Part shown: one piece after another, positions 8,402-15,933 of the stretch
Layout of the letters: each line of letters begins with the position of its first letter
How positions within the stretch are numbered: position 1 is the stretch's first letter
From: Anabaena azotica FACHB-119
GTDB taxonomy: Bacteria; Cyanobacteriota; Cyanobacteriia; Cyanobacteriales; Nostocaceae
Assembly (NCBI RefSeq): GCF_014697625.1
Contig: NZ_JACJSG010000044.1
Coordinates: 1-64,000 of the forward strand
Reading direction: 5' to 3'
Length of the DNA stretch: 64,000 nucleotides
The notes under the pieces: generated by a model
What the model saw: only the letters and a program-made list of their open reading frames with translations
Database searches by the model: none
What the model was told of the DNA's origin: nothing
Translations under genes and position numbers: made by a program

Positions 8402-8509
8402 AGATTTTTCAATGATGTGATTGATTTTACCGAGGGTATTGACATCCATCGCGCTATTGTGGTGGGTCGGTTGCAACATGATAATTTAATTCCTCTCTTG
8501 AATGAATAG
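8402..8509 (+). pseudogene. Short 3' gene remnant before hsdS
   Basis: One frame reads RFFNDVIDFTEGIDIHRAIV then VGRLQHDNLIPLLNE and a stop, with no start codon upstream in the same frame that fits a gene. It begins exactly at the third copy of the duplication motif. It looks like the C-terminal end of an older operon gene whose front was lost when the Rpn-like sequence inserted. The original function is not recognised. Confidence 0.45.
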
Positions 8510-8554
8510 TTTCAAGGAGAGTTTTTGTTTTTAAATGGGTAGACTAAGTACAAG

Positions 8555-9775
8555 ATGATACAGGCTGATACTTTAAAACCAGGGTGGAAATTGGTAAAGT
8601 TTGGGGATGTAGTACGCCAAGTTAAAGATAAGGTTGACCCAAAAACATCTGGGTTAGAACGCTATGTGGCTGGTGAACACATGGACACAGATGATTTGCG
8701 TATTCGGCGGTGGGGAGAAATTAACGACAATTATTTGGGGCCAGCATTTCATATGCGTTTTAAGCCTAGTCAGGTTCTTTATGGTTCCCGTCGAACTTAC
8801 CTGCGGAAAGTTTCTGTTCCTGATTTTGAGGGGATTTGTGCTAACACGACATTTGTTTTGGAATCTAAAGACCCAAATGTTTTGCTACCAGAGTTATTAC
8901 CCTTCATTATGCAGACTGAAGCATTTCATGAACACTCCATTAAGCAATCCAAGGGTTCTGTTAATCCTTATGTTAACTTTTCTGACCTTGCATGGTGGGA
9001 GTTTCCTATACCACCTATTGAGGAACAGAAAAGAATTACAGAAAGCTTGTCAGCGATTGTTCAATCTATATATAAGTATGAACAGCTTCTAAAAGCTTGT
9101 CAATTAATTGTTCAATCATATATAGAATCTGTTTTTGATTGGCAGCAAGTAAAGTCTTTACTAAAAAATAAAAACACTATAAAAAATTTAGGTTTCATTG
9201 AGTTAGGAAACGTTTGTTCTTTACAAGTAGGATATCCTTTTAAAAGTTCTGGTTATACTTCTACTGGTGATCGGCTTTTGCGTTGCTCTAATGTGGGAAT
9301 TGATACCTTAGATTGGCAACCAGATAAAACTTGCTTTTGGCCTTCAGAGCATAGAAAAGAATTTAGTGAATATATGTTATCCACTGGAGATATTGTAGTA
9401 GCAATGGATCGGCCATTCGTAGGGGCTGGATTTAAAGTTGCTAAAGTTAGTGATACTGATTTACCAGCACTTCTTTTACAGCGCGTTGGTAGGTTTATAC
9501 CTTCTGAGAATATTGAGCGTGAATTTCTTTGGTGCTTTCTTCACTCAATGTCAATTCAGTTTCAACTAAAAGGTCAACAGCAGGGTACTGATCTTCCTCA
9601 TATTAGCAAATTTGATATTGAAGGGACAATCTTACCTAAAATACCTATTGATCAGCAAAAATCTATAGGGGCAAAATATCAAGAATTATCATTAGTTGTT
9701 CAGAAAGTAAAAATCCGTCTTTCTTTTCTAAGAAATTTTAAATCACAGTTGATGAAAAAAGTTTTGTTTTCATGA
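8555..9775 (+). CDS. hsdS: Type I restriction-modification specificity subunit (HsdS)
   Basis: A 406-aa DNA-recognition subunit with two target-recognition domains. TRD1 covers about residues 10-160, followed by the conserved spacer helix motif IPPIEEQKRI and a coiled segment (about 160-195). TRD2 covers about 215-370, ending in the matching IPKIPIDQQKSI motif and a second helix. The half-site layout is the standard HsdS design, giving a bipartite recognition sequence that cannot be predicted here. It directs both HsdM proteins and HsdR. It lies 94 bp upstream of hsdR. The second half is more AT-rich than the first, as if TRD2 had been swapped in. Confidence 0.93.
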   Translation: MIQADTLKPGWKLVKFGDVVRQVKDKVDPKTSGLERYVAGEHMDTDDLRIRRWGEINDNYLGPAFHMRFKPSQVLYGSRRTYLRKVSVPDFEGICANTTFVLESKDPNVLLPELLPFIMQTEAFHEHSIKQSKGSVNPYVNFSDLAWWEFPIPPIEEQKRITESLSAIVQSIYKYEQLLKACQLIVQSYIESVFDWQQVKSLLKNKNTIKNLGFIELGNVCSLQVGYPFKSSGYTSTGDRLLRCSNVGIDTLDWQPDKTCFWPSEHRKEFSEYMLSTGDIVVAMDRPFVGAGFKVAKVSDTDLPALLLQRVGRFIPSENIEREFLWCFLHSMSIQFQLKGQQQGTDLPHISKFDIEGTILPKIPIDQQKSIGAKYQELSLVVQKVKIRLSFLRNFKSQLMKKVLFS

Positions 9776-9869
9776 TTATTACCAACAAAGCGAACATTAA
9801 ATTTATGTTCAAGCAACAATAAAAACCTGAATTTTTCAAAATATTTTTGTTCTTTCTTTAAAATTTAAA

Positions 9870-12836
9870 ATGTTATTCAACGAAGCCAACACCGTCGAAG
9901 CCTTTGTCCGTGATATCCTCTGCGGTAAAATTATCCAAACCGCACCACCTCAACCTGGATTTTCACGCACAAACAGAAAAATCAACGGTGTAGGTTGGCA
10001 CTACCTCTCCTCACAAAATATTCCCCGCCAATCACAAGAAGTCTTCGTTGAAACCTTCGTCCGCGATGCCCTCATCCGCCTCAACCCAGAAATAGCCACC
10101 AACCCTAACCGAGCAGAAGAAGTCCTCTACCGCTTACGGGCAATTGTGCTGGCAGTTCGCAGTGATGGACTCATCCGCGCCAACGAAGAATTTACCGCTT
10201 GGTTACGGGGCGATCGCACTATGCCCTTTGGACTCAACCACGAACACACTACCGTCCGCCTCATCGACTTTGACAACCTAGAAAATAATCAATATATCCT
10301 CACCACCCAATACACCTACCGCGCCGGGGCTGAAGAACGCCGTGCCGATTTAGTGCTGCTAGTTAACGGCTTCCCCCTTGTCCTCATCGAAGCCAAAACC
10401 CCCGTGCGGAAAGCTGTTAGTTGGGTAGATGGGGCATTACAGGTGCATAACGACTATGAGAAAAATGTCCCTGAATTATTTGCCTGTAATGTCTTCAGTG
10501 TAGCCACAGAAGGTAAAGAATTACGCTACGGTTCTGTCCGTATGCCTGTAGACCTGTGGGGGCCTTGGCGGCTGGATGATGACGCACCCCCCGCCAGCCT
10601 CGCCGCCCTTAAAGATACCATTGCTTCTCTACTCAGTCCTGCGGTTGTTCTGGATATCCTCAATCACTTCACCTTATTTGCCACCGACAATAAAAAGCGC
10701 CGCATCAAAATCATCTGCCGCTATCAACAATACGAAGCTGGCAACCTCATTGTTAACCGTGTGCTGGCTGGTAGACCCAAAAAAGGGTTAATTTGGCATT
10801 TTCAAGGCTCTGGTAAATCACTGTTAATGGTGTTTGCGGCTCAAAAAATGCGCCTGCGATCGCAACTGCGTAACCCAACGGTGCTAATTGTCGTAGACCG
10901 CCTTGATTTAGATGCTCAAATTAGTGCTACTTTCCACGCTTCAGATATTCCCAACTTAGTAAAAGCAGAAACCTGTGCTGAGTTAGAAAAGCTACTCAAG
11001 CAGGACACACGCAAAATTATCATCACCACCATATTTAGATTTGGGGAAGCCAACGGTGTTCTCAACGAGCGTGACAATATCATTGTGCTTGTAGATGAAG
11101 CCCACCGTACCCAAGAGGGCAACCTTGGTATGAAAATGCGGGCAGCATTACCGAATGCGTTTCTGTTTGGCTTTACAGGTACACCAATTAACCGCAGCGA
11201 TCGCAATACCTTTTATGCCTTTGGTGCAGAAGAAGATGAGCGCGGTTACATGAGCCGCTACGGTTTTGAAGAATCTATCCGCGACGGGGCTACACTTCCT
11301 TTACACTTTGAGCCGCGTCTGGTAGAACTGCATATTGATAAAGATGCGATCGACCAAGCTTATGCAGAATTAACAGGTGGTTTATCAGATTTAGATAAAG
11401 AAACCCTCGCCAAAGCCGTTACTAAAATGGCAGTGCTGGTGAAAGTTCCAGACCGGATTACCAAAATCTGTGCAGACATCGCCGAACATTACCAACAAAA
11501 AGTTGCTCCCAATGGTTTTAAAGGCATGGTCGTTACCTATGACCAAGAATGCTGTCTCTTGTATAAAGCAGAACTGGATAAACACTTACCGCCAGAAGCC
11601 AGTGAAATTGTTATTTCCGCCACAGGTAAGGATGAGCGATTTAAACCGTATCAGCGAAGCCGCGACCAAGAAGAGAAACTTTTAGACCGTTTCCGTGATG
11701 CTAACGACCCGTTGAAAATTTTAGTTGTCACCGCCAAGTTACTCACAGGATTTGACGCGCCTATCCTGCAAGCAATGTACCTGGACAAGCCCCTCAAAGC
11801 ACATACTCTAATCCAAGCCATCTGCCGGACTAATCGCACCTACGGTAAGAATAAAACACACGGTTTGGTAGTGGACTATCTCGGTGTATTTGATGATGTC
11901 GCCCAATCTTTAGATTTTGATGAGCAAGGCTTCCAGCAGGTTATTTCTGAAATTACTGCTTTAAAGAACGAACTCCCTGGTGCAGTACAGAAATGTTTAG
12001 CCTATTTCCTCGGTGTAGACCGCACCCTGAGTGGTTATGAAGGACTAATTGCGGCTCAGGATTGTTTACCCAATAATGATGTGCGTGATAACTTTGCCGC
12101 CGATTACAGTTACCTAGCTGATTTATGGGAAGCATTATCACCAGACCCCATGCTCATCGATTACGAAACTGATTACAAATGGCTGTCCCAGGTTTATACT
12201 TCTGTGCAACCGACAACTGGCATGGGTAAACTACTCTGGCACGCACTCGGAGCTAAAACGATTGAGCTAATTCACCAAAATGTTCGTGTAGAAGCGGTGC
12301 GTGATGACCTGGAAGAAATTGTACTGGATGCCGAATTATTAGAGGTGGTGCTAAATTCTCCAGACCCCAGGAGGAAAGCTAAGGAAATTGAGTTTAAAAT
12401 CGCACGTCGGCTGCGCCAGCATATTGATAATCCGCGTTTTCGGGCTTTATCAGAGCGTCTAGAAGCTTTAAAAGAACGCCATGAGCAAGGACAAATTCAC
12501 AGTGTAGCTTTCCTCAAGGATTTGCTGGACTTAGCCCGCGACTTGGTACAGACAGAGAAAGACACGCCACCGCAGGAAGATGAAGACCGGGGTAAGGCAG
12601 CTTTGACTGAGCTATTTTCAGAAGTCCGCAATGAGCATACACCCAAAATGGTGGAGCGAATTGTTAATGATATTGACGAAATAGTACGAGTGGTACGCTT
12701 TCCTGGGTGGCAGAAAACCAGTGCTGGGGAACGGGAAGTCAGACAGGCACTACGGAAAACTCTGTTTAAGTATGCTTTGCACCAAGATAAGGAACTTTTT
12801 GAAAAGGCTTACGGTTATATTAAGCAGTATTACTGA
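9870..12836 (+). CDS. hsdR: Type I restriction endonuclease subunit (HsdR)
   Basis: A 988-aa ATP-dependent translocase and nuclease. The N-terminal nuclease domain shows the RRADLVLL...LVLIEAKTP motif (D and ExK, about residues 155-175). The SF2 motor follows: Walker A FQGSGKS near 313, the DEAH-type VDEAHR near 409, and motif III FGFTGTP near 432. Motif VI is seen as QAICRTNR near 650. A long C-terminal helical region contacts the methylase. The length and domain order are normal, with no frameshift. It ends the operon begun at 3904. Together with the two HsdM and the HsdS it should form a working restriction complex. Confidence 0.95.
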   Translation: MLFNEANTVEAFVRDILCGKIIQTAPPQPGFSRTNRKINGVGWHYLSSQNIPRQSQEVFVETFVRDALIRLNPEIATNPNRAEEVLYRLRAIVLAVRSDGLIRANEEFTAWLRGDRTMPFGLNHEHTTVRLIDFDNLENNQYILTTQYTYRAGAEERRADLVLLVNGFPLVLIEAKTPVRKAVSWVDGALQVHNDYEKNVPELFACNVFSVATEGKELRYGSVRMPVDLWGPWRLDDDAPPASLAALKDTIASLLSPAVVLDILNHFTLFATDNKKRRIKIICRYQQYEAGNLIVNRVLAGRPKKGLIWHFQGSGKSLLMVFAAQKMRLRSQLRNPTVLIVVDRLDLDAQISATFHASDIPNLVKAETCAELEKLLKQDTRKIIITTIFRFGEANGVLNERDNIIVLVDEAHRTQEGNLGMKMRAALPNAFLFGFTGTPINRSDRNTFYAFGAEEDERGYMSRYGFEESIRDGATLPLHFEPRLVELHIDKDAIDQAYAELTGGLSDLDKETLAKAVTKMAVLVKVPDRITKICADIAEHYQQKVAPNGFKGMVVTYDQECCLLYKAELDKHLPPEASEIVISATGKDERFKPYQRSRDQEEKLLDRFRDANDPLKILVVTAKLLTGFDAPILQAMYLDKPLKAHTLIQAICRTNRTYGKNKTHGLVVDYLGVFDDVAQSLDFDEQGFQQVISEITALKNELPGAVQKCLAYFLGVDRTLSGYEGLIAAQDCLPNNDVRDNFAADYSYLADLWEALSPDPMLIDYETDYKWLSQVYTSVQPTTGMGKLLWHALGAKTIELIHQNVRVEAVRDDLEEIVLDAELLEVVLNSPDPRRKAKEIEFKIARRLRQHIDNPRFRALSERLEALKERHEQGQIHSVAFLKDLLDLARDLVQTEKDTPPQEDEDRGKAALTELFSEVRNEHTPKMVERIVNDIDEIVRVVRFPGWQKTSAGEREVRQALRKTLFKYALHQDKELFEKAYGYIKQYY

Positions 12837-12919
12837 TGCGTTAGGTAATATTTTAATGCCTGTGGTATGCCACTTGCGTAATATTTAAATACGGGCGATC
12901 GCCTGGACAAAATTCACAA

Positions 12920-13117
12920 TTAATCTTCTTGGGAAGCTGAAGCTTGTTCTTTCGCCACAGCCTCAGCTATAACTTGCCGCAACCATTCGGAACGGTTGGG
13001 CTTGTTACGCACATAACTATCTAATTCGTCTGGCAACAGTACAGATATAGGTTTCGCACCAGATTTTACTCCTACTCCTTTTGATTGAAAGCGAGTAGCA
13101 ATATCATTTCTTTCCAT
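12920..13117 (-). CDS. Small RHH/CopG-like DNA-binding protein
   Basis: A 65-aa protein. The segment KPISVLLPDELDSYVRNKPNRSEWLRQVIAEAV fits a ribbon-helix-helix fold: a strand with alternating residues, then two helices separated by NRSEW. A flexible basic N-terminus precedes it. It converges on hsdR and is divergent from ardA. A perfect palindrome in the shared upstream region (13216-13239) is the natural candidate operator, so it probably represses itself and perhaps ardA. It could also be the antitoxin of a missing toxin, but no toxin partner is seen next to it. Confidence 0.7.
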   Translation of the reverse strand: MERNDIATRFQSKGVGVKSGAKPISVLLPDELDSYVRNKPNRSEWLRQVIAEAVAKEQASASQED

Positions 13118-13215
13118 AGTAATGAGCCTTTTTCTCTAAGCTTATCTTAGCAAATCCCGTATATATATGGCAATACATAAGTTATTTTAATCAAGAAATA
13201 TCTAGATTTTGTGGT

Positions 13216-13239
13216 TTATCCCATATATATATGGGATAA
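13216..13239. promoter_or_regulatory. Perfect 24-bp palindrome, candidate RHH operator
   Basis: Arms TTATCCC and GGGATAA flank alternating ATATATATAT. A weaker relative (CCCGTATATATATGG) lies at about 13157-13171, roughly 60 bp nearer the RHH gene. The pair sits between the RHH gene and the ardA leader, so a dimeric RHH protein could control both directions. TATAAT-like bases are available within the palindrome. Confidence 0.55.
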
Positions 13240-13351
13240 TAAAAGAGTAAGGAATAGGAACGGAGCGCCACAAAAACTCCCGGTAACGGAACCGAACCGA
13301 AGCGTGAAATTTCAGATGTAGCGCCAAGTCCAAAACTCTTACATACACAAC

Positions 13352-13393
13352 AGAAAAAGCACCCCCGACGACCAATCTAAAGGTGCTTTTTCT
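13352..13393 (+). terminator. Intrinsic-terminator-like hairpin in the ardA leader
   Basis: AGAAAAAGCACC (13352-13363) and GGTGCTTTTTCT (13382-13393) form a perfect 12-bp stem with the T run in the 3' arm, 28 bp before the ardA start. A transcript starting near 13240 would run about 150 nt before meeting it. It could therefore be an attenuator for ardA or the end of a small leader RNA (13240-13395). Confidence 0.6.
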
Positions 13394-13421
13394 GAGTTTA
13401 ATACTAGAAGGATTCTAACAC

Positions 13422-14174
13422 ATGAATTTGTTTTCTAACACCTTAATATTTCACTCAGAACGAGATGCCCAATTAGTAGCCGAGCAAGTTTACAACTGCC
13501 AGCTTGAAGGCAACCTTTTAATAGTTCCTTCCCAAGAAAAAAGGGCAGTTGATTTAGCAATCAGTTTAGCTGGTGTTGACTTACCAATAGTTGAAGGTGC
13601 GTATTGTTTACTTCCATTTCCAAGACATGAGCGCGAATGCCTTGATGACGATGCACCACAGATTTATGTGTCTTGTTTATCTGCTTACAACAATGGTAAG
13701 TTACACGGGATGTGGATTGACTGTACACAAGATGCTTCGGAAATTCAAGAAGACATCGAATGGATGCTATCTTGGTCGCCATGTCGTAATTACGAAGCCT
13801 GTGAAGAATGGGCAATCCATGATTTTCAAAACTGGTATGGTATTCACATCGATGAATACGAAAGCATAGAAAAACTAGCCGAACTTGCTCAAACATTATC
13901 AGAGCATGGTGCAGCCTATGCTGCATATTATCAATATGATACTATTGCAGCTAGTGTCGAGGATTTTCAAGAACATTACTGGGGTGAGTATGAAAGCGAG
14001 GAAGATTTTGTTTATGACCAACTCGAAGAACAAGGGGTGTTGAAAAAGTTGGAATATGTGGGCATTTGTAGTTTTTATCTTGACTTGAAAGCAATAGCCC
14101 GTGATTGGTTTATTGACTCCTACTATTCAGTAGAAGAAAGTTATAGGAAACTCTACATTTTTAGCCGTTACTAA
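13422..14174 (+). CDS. ardA: Antirestriction protein ArdA
   Basis: A 250-aa acidic DNA-mimic protein that binds type I restriction-modification enzymes and blocks restriction of incoming plasmid DNA. The family signature QIYVSCLSAYNNGKLHGMWID is present near residues 86-106. It is followed by the acidic helical region rich in D/E and aromatic residues and the EEWAIHDFQNWYG motif. ArdA proteins are usually about 165-180 aa, so this one has an N-terminal addition of about 80 residues, not recognised, before the ArdA domain. It stands alone between a leader hairpin and a terminator, as expected for a gene expressed early after conjugation. Confidence 0.9.
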   Translation: MNLFSNTLIFHSERDAQLVAEQVYNCQLEGNLLIVPSQEKRAVDLAISLAGVDLPIVEGAYCLLPFPRHERECLDDDAPQIYVSCLSAYNNGKLHGMWIDCTQDASEIQEDIEWMLSWSPCRNYEACEEWAIHDFQNWYGIHIDEYESIEKLAELAQTLSEHGAAYAAYYQYDTIAASVEDFQEHYWGEYESEEDFVYDQLEEQGVLKKLEYVGICSFYLDLKAIARDWFIDSYYSVEESYRKLYIFSRY

Positions 14175-14184
14175 CTTTCATCAA

Positions 14185-14212
14185 GGGGGTAGTTGTTAAC
14201 TACCCCTTTATA
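14185..14212 (+). terminator. Rho-independent terminator after ardA
   Basis: GGGGTAGTT-GTT-AACTACCCC is a perfect 9-bp stem with a 3-nt loop, followed by TTTATATT. It begins 11 bp after the ardA stop and is well placed to end that transcript. Confidence 0.8.
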
Positions 14213-14283
14213 TTAAAAACTGACCAATTGACAAATCAATTTTGAAAAAAATTATTTGTCAGCTTGAAAAACAGCCCCATTAA

Positions 14284-14775
14284 TTAACGTTGAGGATTGG
14301 ATTTTTTTGGAGACGCTTGTTTGATGTAATCACTAGGAATGACCACAGTTTTTTTATCCAATCGCAAAAGGTAACAGTAACTTTTGGTATTGGAACAGGC
14401 GATCGCAGAAGGGAGATTAAGACCCCAAGCGAAACCCAAGGATAGGTAAATTGCCAACGACCCCAGATAAAATAACAAGCCAGACCTACCAGAACCAATC
14501 CAACGAGCAAAATGAATCAAATTTAGTCGAAATTGTTGTCTTCGTTCATTTCTGAGTTGGACTTGTTTCTGTTCAGTTTCAATCCATTGCTGAGATTGAT
14601 TGAGTTTGTCTAAAGCTATCTGGGTAGCCCGAATGTTGGCTTTTGTCTCAATAGTTTTATGTGCCTTGACCTCAATCGTGCGTTTTTCCTCAACTATTCG
14701 GATATTGACCCATTCTCCGATGTCGGTGGCAAGCTCATTAAAGGCGGCTGCAACGGGAATATCGGGGAAGTCTGC
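14284..14775 (-). CDS. Minus-1-frame extension of the partition-operon third gene (membrane segment)
   Basis: Reading on from the slippery site in the -1 frame gives 163 more residues with no stop, ending in TAA at 14284. The sequence continues as KADFPDIPVAAAFNELATDI, a charged coiled-coil helix (VEEKRTIEVKAHKTIETKAN), then FARWIGSGRSGLLFYLGSLA and a hydrophobic stretch, one or two membrane helices, and a basic tail. It has no good start codon of its own (only a TTG at 14520), so it most likely belongs to the gene at 14694-15512. The joined product would be about 409 aa. It is either a programmed frameshift product or the result of a one-base mutation or sequencing error. Confidence 0.6.
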   Translation of the reverse strand, partial: ADFPDIPVAAAFNELATDIGEWVNIRIVEEKRTIEVKAHKTIETKANIRATQIALDKLNQSQQWIETEQKQVQLRNERRQQFRLNLIHFARWIGSGRSGLLFYLGSLAIYLSLGFAWGLNLPSAIACSNTKSYCYLLRLDKKTVVIPSDYIKQASPKKSNPQR

Positions 14776-15512
14776 TTTTTTCCCATGACTTTGGCTTTAA
14801 ATGCCTCTCGTAGTTTCTGCCACTCCTGTTGAAATTGGGGCGATCGCATTTCCTCCAATAAAGACTGCAAATACAACTTGGGTAGTCCAGCCATATCACC
14901 TTTAGCTTTCTGTCGCACCATTTCTCTGATTAACTCTCGCTCCTCCTCACCTAATAAAGCGGTAGTATCTCCAAGCTCCTGCAAAAGCGCATCTGTATCT
15001 ATATCCGCTTCTGGCGTGGAATCATTGGTACTTAAACCAAAATGCTGTGCCACTTCCTCAACGGATTTACTTTGCTTTTTAATTAAATCCCCAGCCTCAA
15101 GGAAGCGATCGCATTCAGCCTGAGAGTATTCATCCTTTTCTGATAGCCCACAGGCTTGTAATACTTGCATTGTTTCTAGCAGGCTGAGTTTAATCCCTTT
15201 GTCACGGGCCTTAGCTAGTAACTCAGTAGTATCTAAGGGTTTGGACTTCCTTTTCTTCTTACCTTCTGAAGCATCATTTTCTGGGGTAGTGGATGTATCA
15301 GAGTTCTGTTGTTTAACTAACTCAACTGCTTGTTGAAAATCAACCGCCGCAATTTCTTCATCCCCATACTCTTGTTTATCTACAGGCAACCCGCAAACTT
15401 CCAAAGTTGCATTCACATCTTCTGTTGATAGAGCGTACATATTCTGTAACGCCTCTTTGGTATAAGGCATATTACCCTCACTAATTAAATAATCCTTCAA
15501 AAGTGCCGTCAT
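14694..15512 (-). CDS. Third gene of the ParM operon, zero-frame product
   Basis: The product has 272 aa, or 258 if it starts at the second Met (MPYTKEALQ, 15470). It is acidic and helical, with repeated short helix-turn units (LSTEDVNATLEVCGLPV and LSLLETMQVLQACGLSE) joined by a charged linker. No family is recognised. The first start overlaps the preceding gene by 32 bp. At codons 244-246 it reads GGA AAA AAG, an A AAA AAG heptamer in the correct register. Without a shift, translation ends 26 codons later in a proline-rich tail. The repeated helical units could bind the partition filament or the adapter; this is inference. Confidence 0.7.
   Translation of the reverse strand: MTALLKDYLISEGNMPYTKEALQNMYALSTEDVNATLEVCGLPVDKQEYGDEEIAAVDFQQAVELVKQQNSDTSTTPENDASEGKKKRKSKPLDTTELLAKARDKGIKLSLLETMQVLQACGLSEKDEYSQAECDRFLEAGDLIKKQSKSVEEVAQHFGLSTNDSTPEADIDTDALLQELGDTTALLGEEERELIREMVRQKAKGDMAGLPKLYLQSLLEEMRSPQFQQEWQKLREAFKAKVMGKKQTSPIFPLQPPLMSLPPTSENGSISE
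14775..14781 (-). other. Candidate -1 ribosomal frameshift site (A AAA AAG)
   Basis: On the minus strand the heptamer A AAA AAG stands in the zero frame as GGA AAA AAG, the register required for tandem -1 slippage (as in E. coli dnaX and many IS elements). A purine-rich GAGAGG lies about 20 nt upstream. A weak long-range stem (TTCCCCGAT with ATCGGAGAA, one mismatch) lies downstream. Confidence 0.5.
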
Positions 15513-15933
15513 CTTCGTGATGTATCAACTGCTCTAAATCTGGCTGCGAAGCATGGTCTGATGCTTCAGGAGCAGTTAATGGTTGCAAATCAAGCTCAAC
15601 CTTTGGTGTTTTGGTCACTGGTCGAATAGGTTTTGTAGCTGTGGCAGGTTGTAATACAGCATCTTCTAAATCCAGACCGAAACTTTCAACCAGATAGCTA
15701 ATATGCAGCTTCAAGCGATAAACCGCGTTCTTAGCACACTGCTTTAATTCCTCATCTGAACACCCTGCATTCCTCATTGCAAATGGTAGCCAATAGGCGG
15801 ACAGGGCAGAAAATAGTTTATCTCTCTCGCTAAGAACTAAATTTTCCTTGGCTTTAAGAAAGTTGACCAAGGCAACATTAGATTCTTGAGATTCCAAAGC
15901 AATACGGCATCGGTACTCGATTGGCTTATCCAT
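15481..15933 (-). CDS. Small partition-operon protein, ParR-like by position
   Basis: A 150-aa protein. Residues 1-95 are predicted helical with a basic surface (RDKLFSALSAYWLPFAMRNAG and LKQCAKNAVYRLKLHISYLVE); residues 95-150 form an acidic, proline-rich tail. Its start overlaps the stop of the actin-like gene by 8 bp, the place where ParR adapters sit in ParMRC loci. I recognise no ParR sequence signature, so the role is inferred from position and size. In plasmid R1, ParR binds the parC repeats and caps the ParM filament with its C-terminal tail. Confidence 0.6.
   Translation of the reverse strand: MDKPIEYRCRIALESQESNVALVNFLKAKENLVLSERDKLFSALSAYWLPFAMRNAGCSDEELKQCAKNAVYRLKLHISYLVESFGLDLEDAVLQPATATKPIRPVTKTPKVELDLQPLTAPEASDHASQPDLEQLIHHEDDGTFEGLFN

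Noticed and set aside
13561..13926. 121-aa minus-strand protein
   Set aside because: It lies wholly within ardA in another frame and shows no features of its own.
14280..14510. Separate small minus-strand protein beginning MLVGLVLVGLACYF
   Set aside because: It overlaps the -1-frame extension of the upstream gene, which continues without stop and has coherent helix and membrane patterns. This frame is a shadow.
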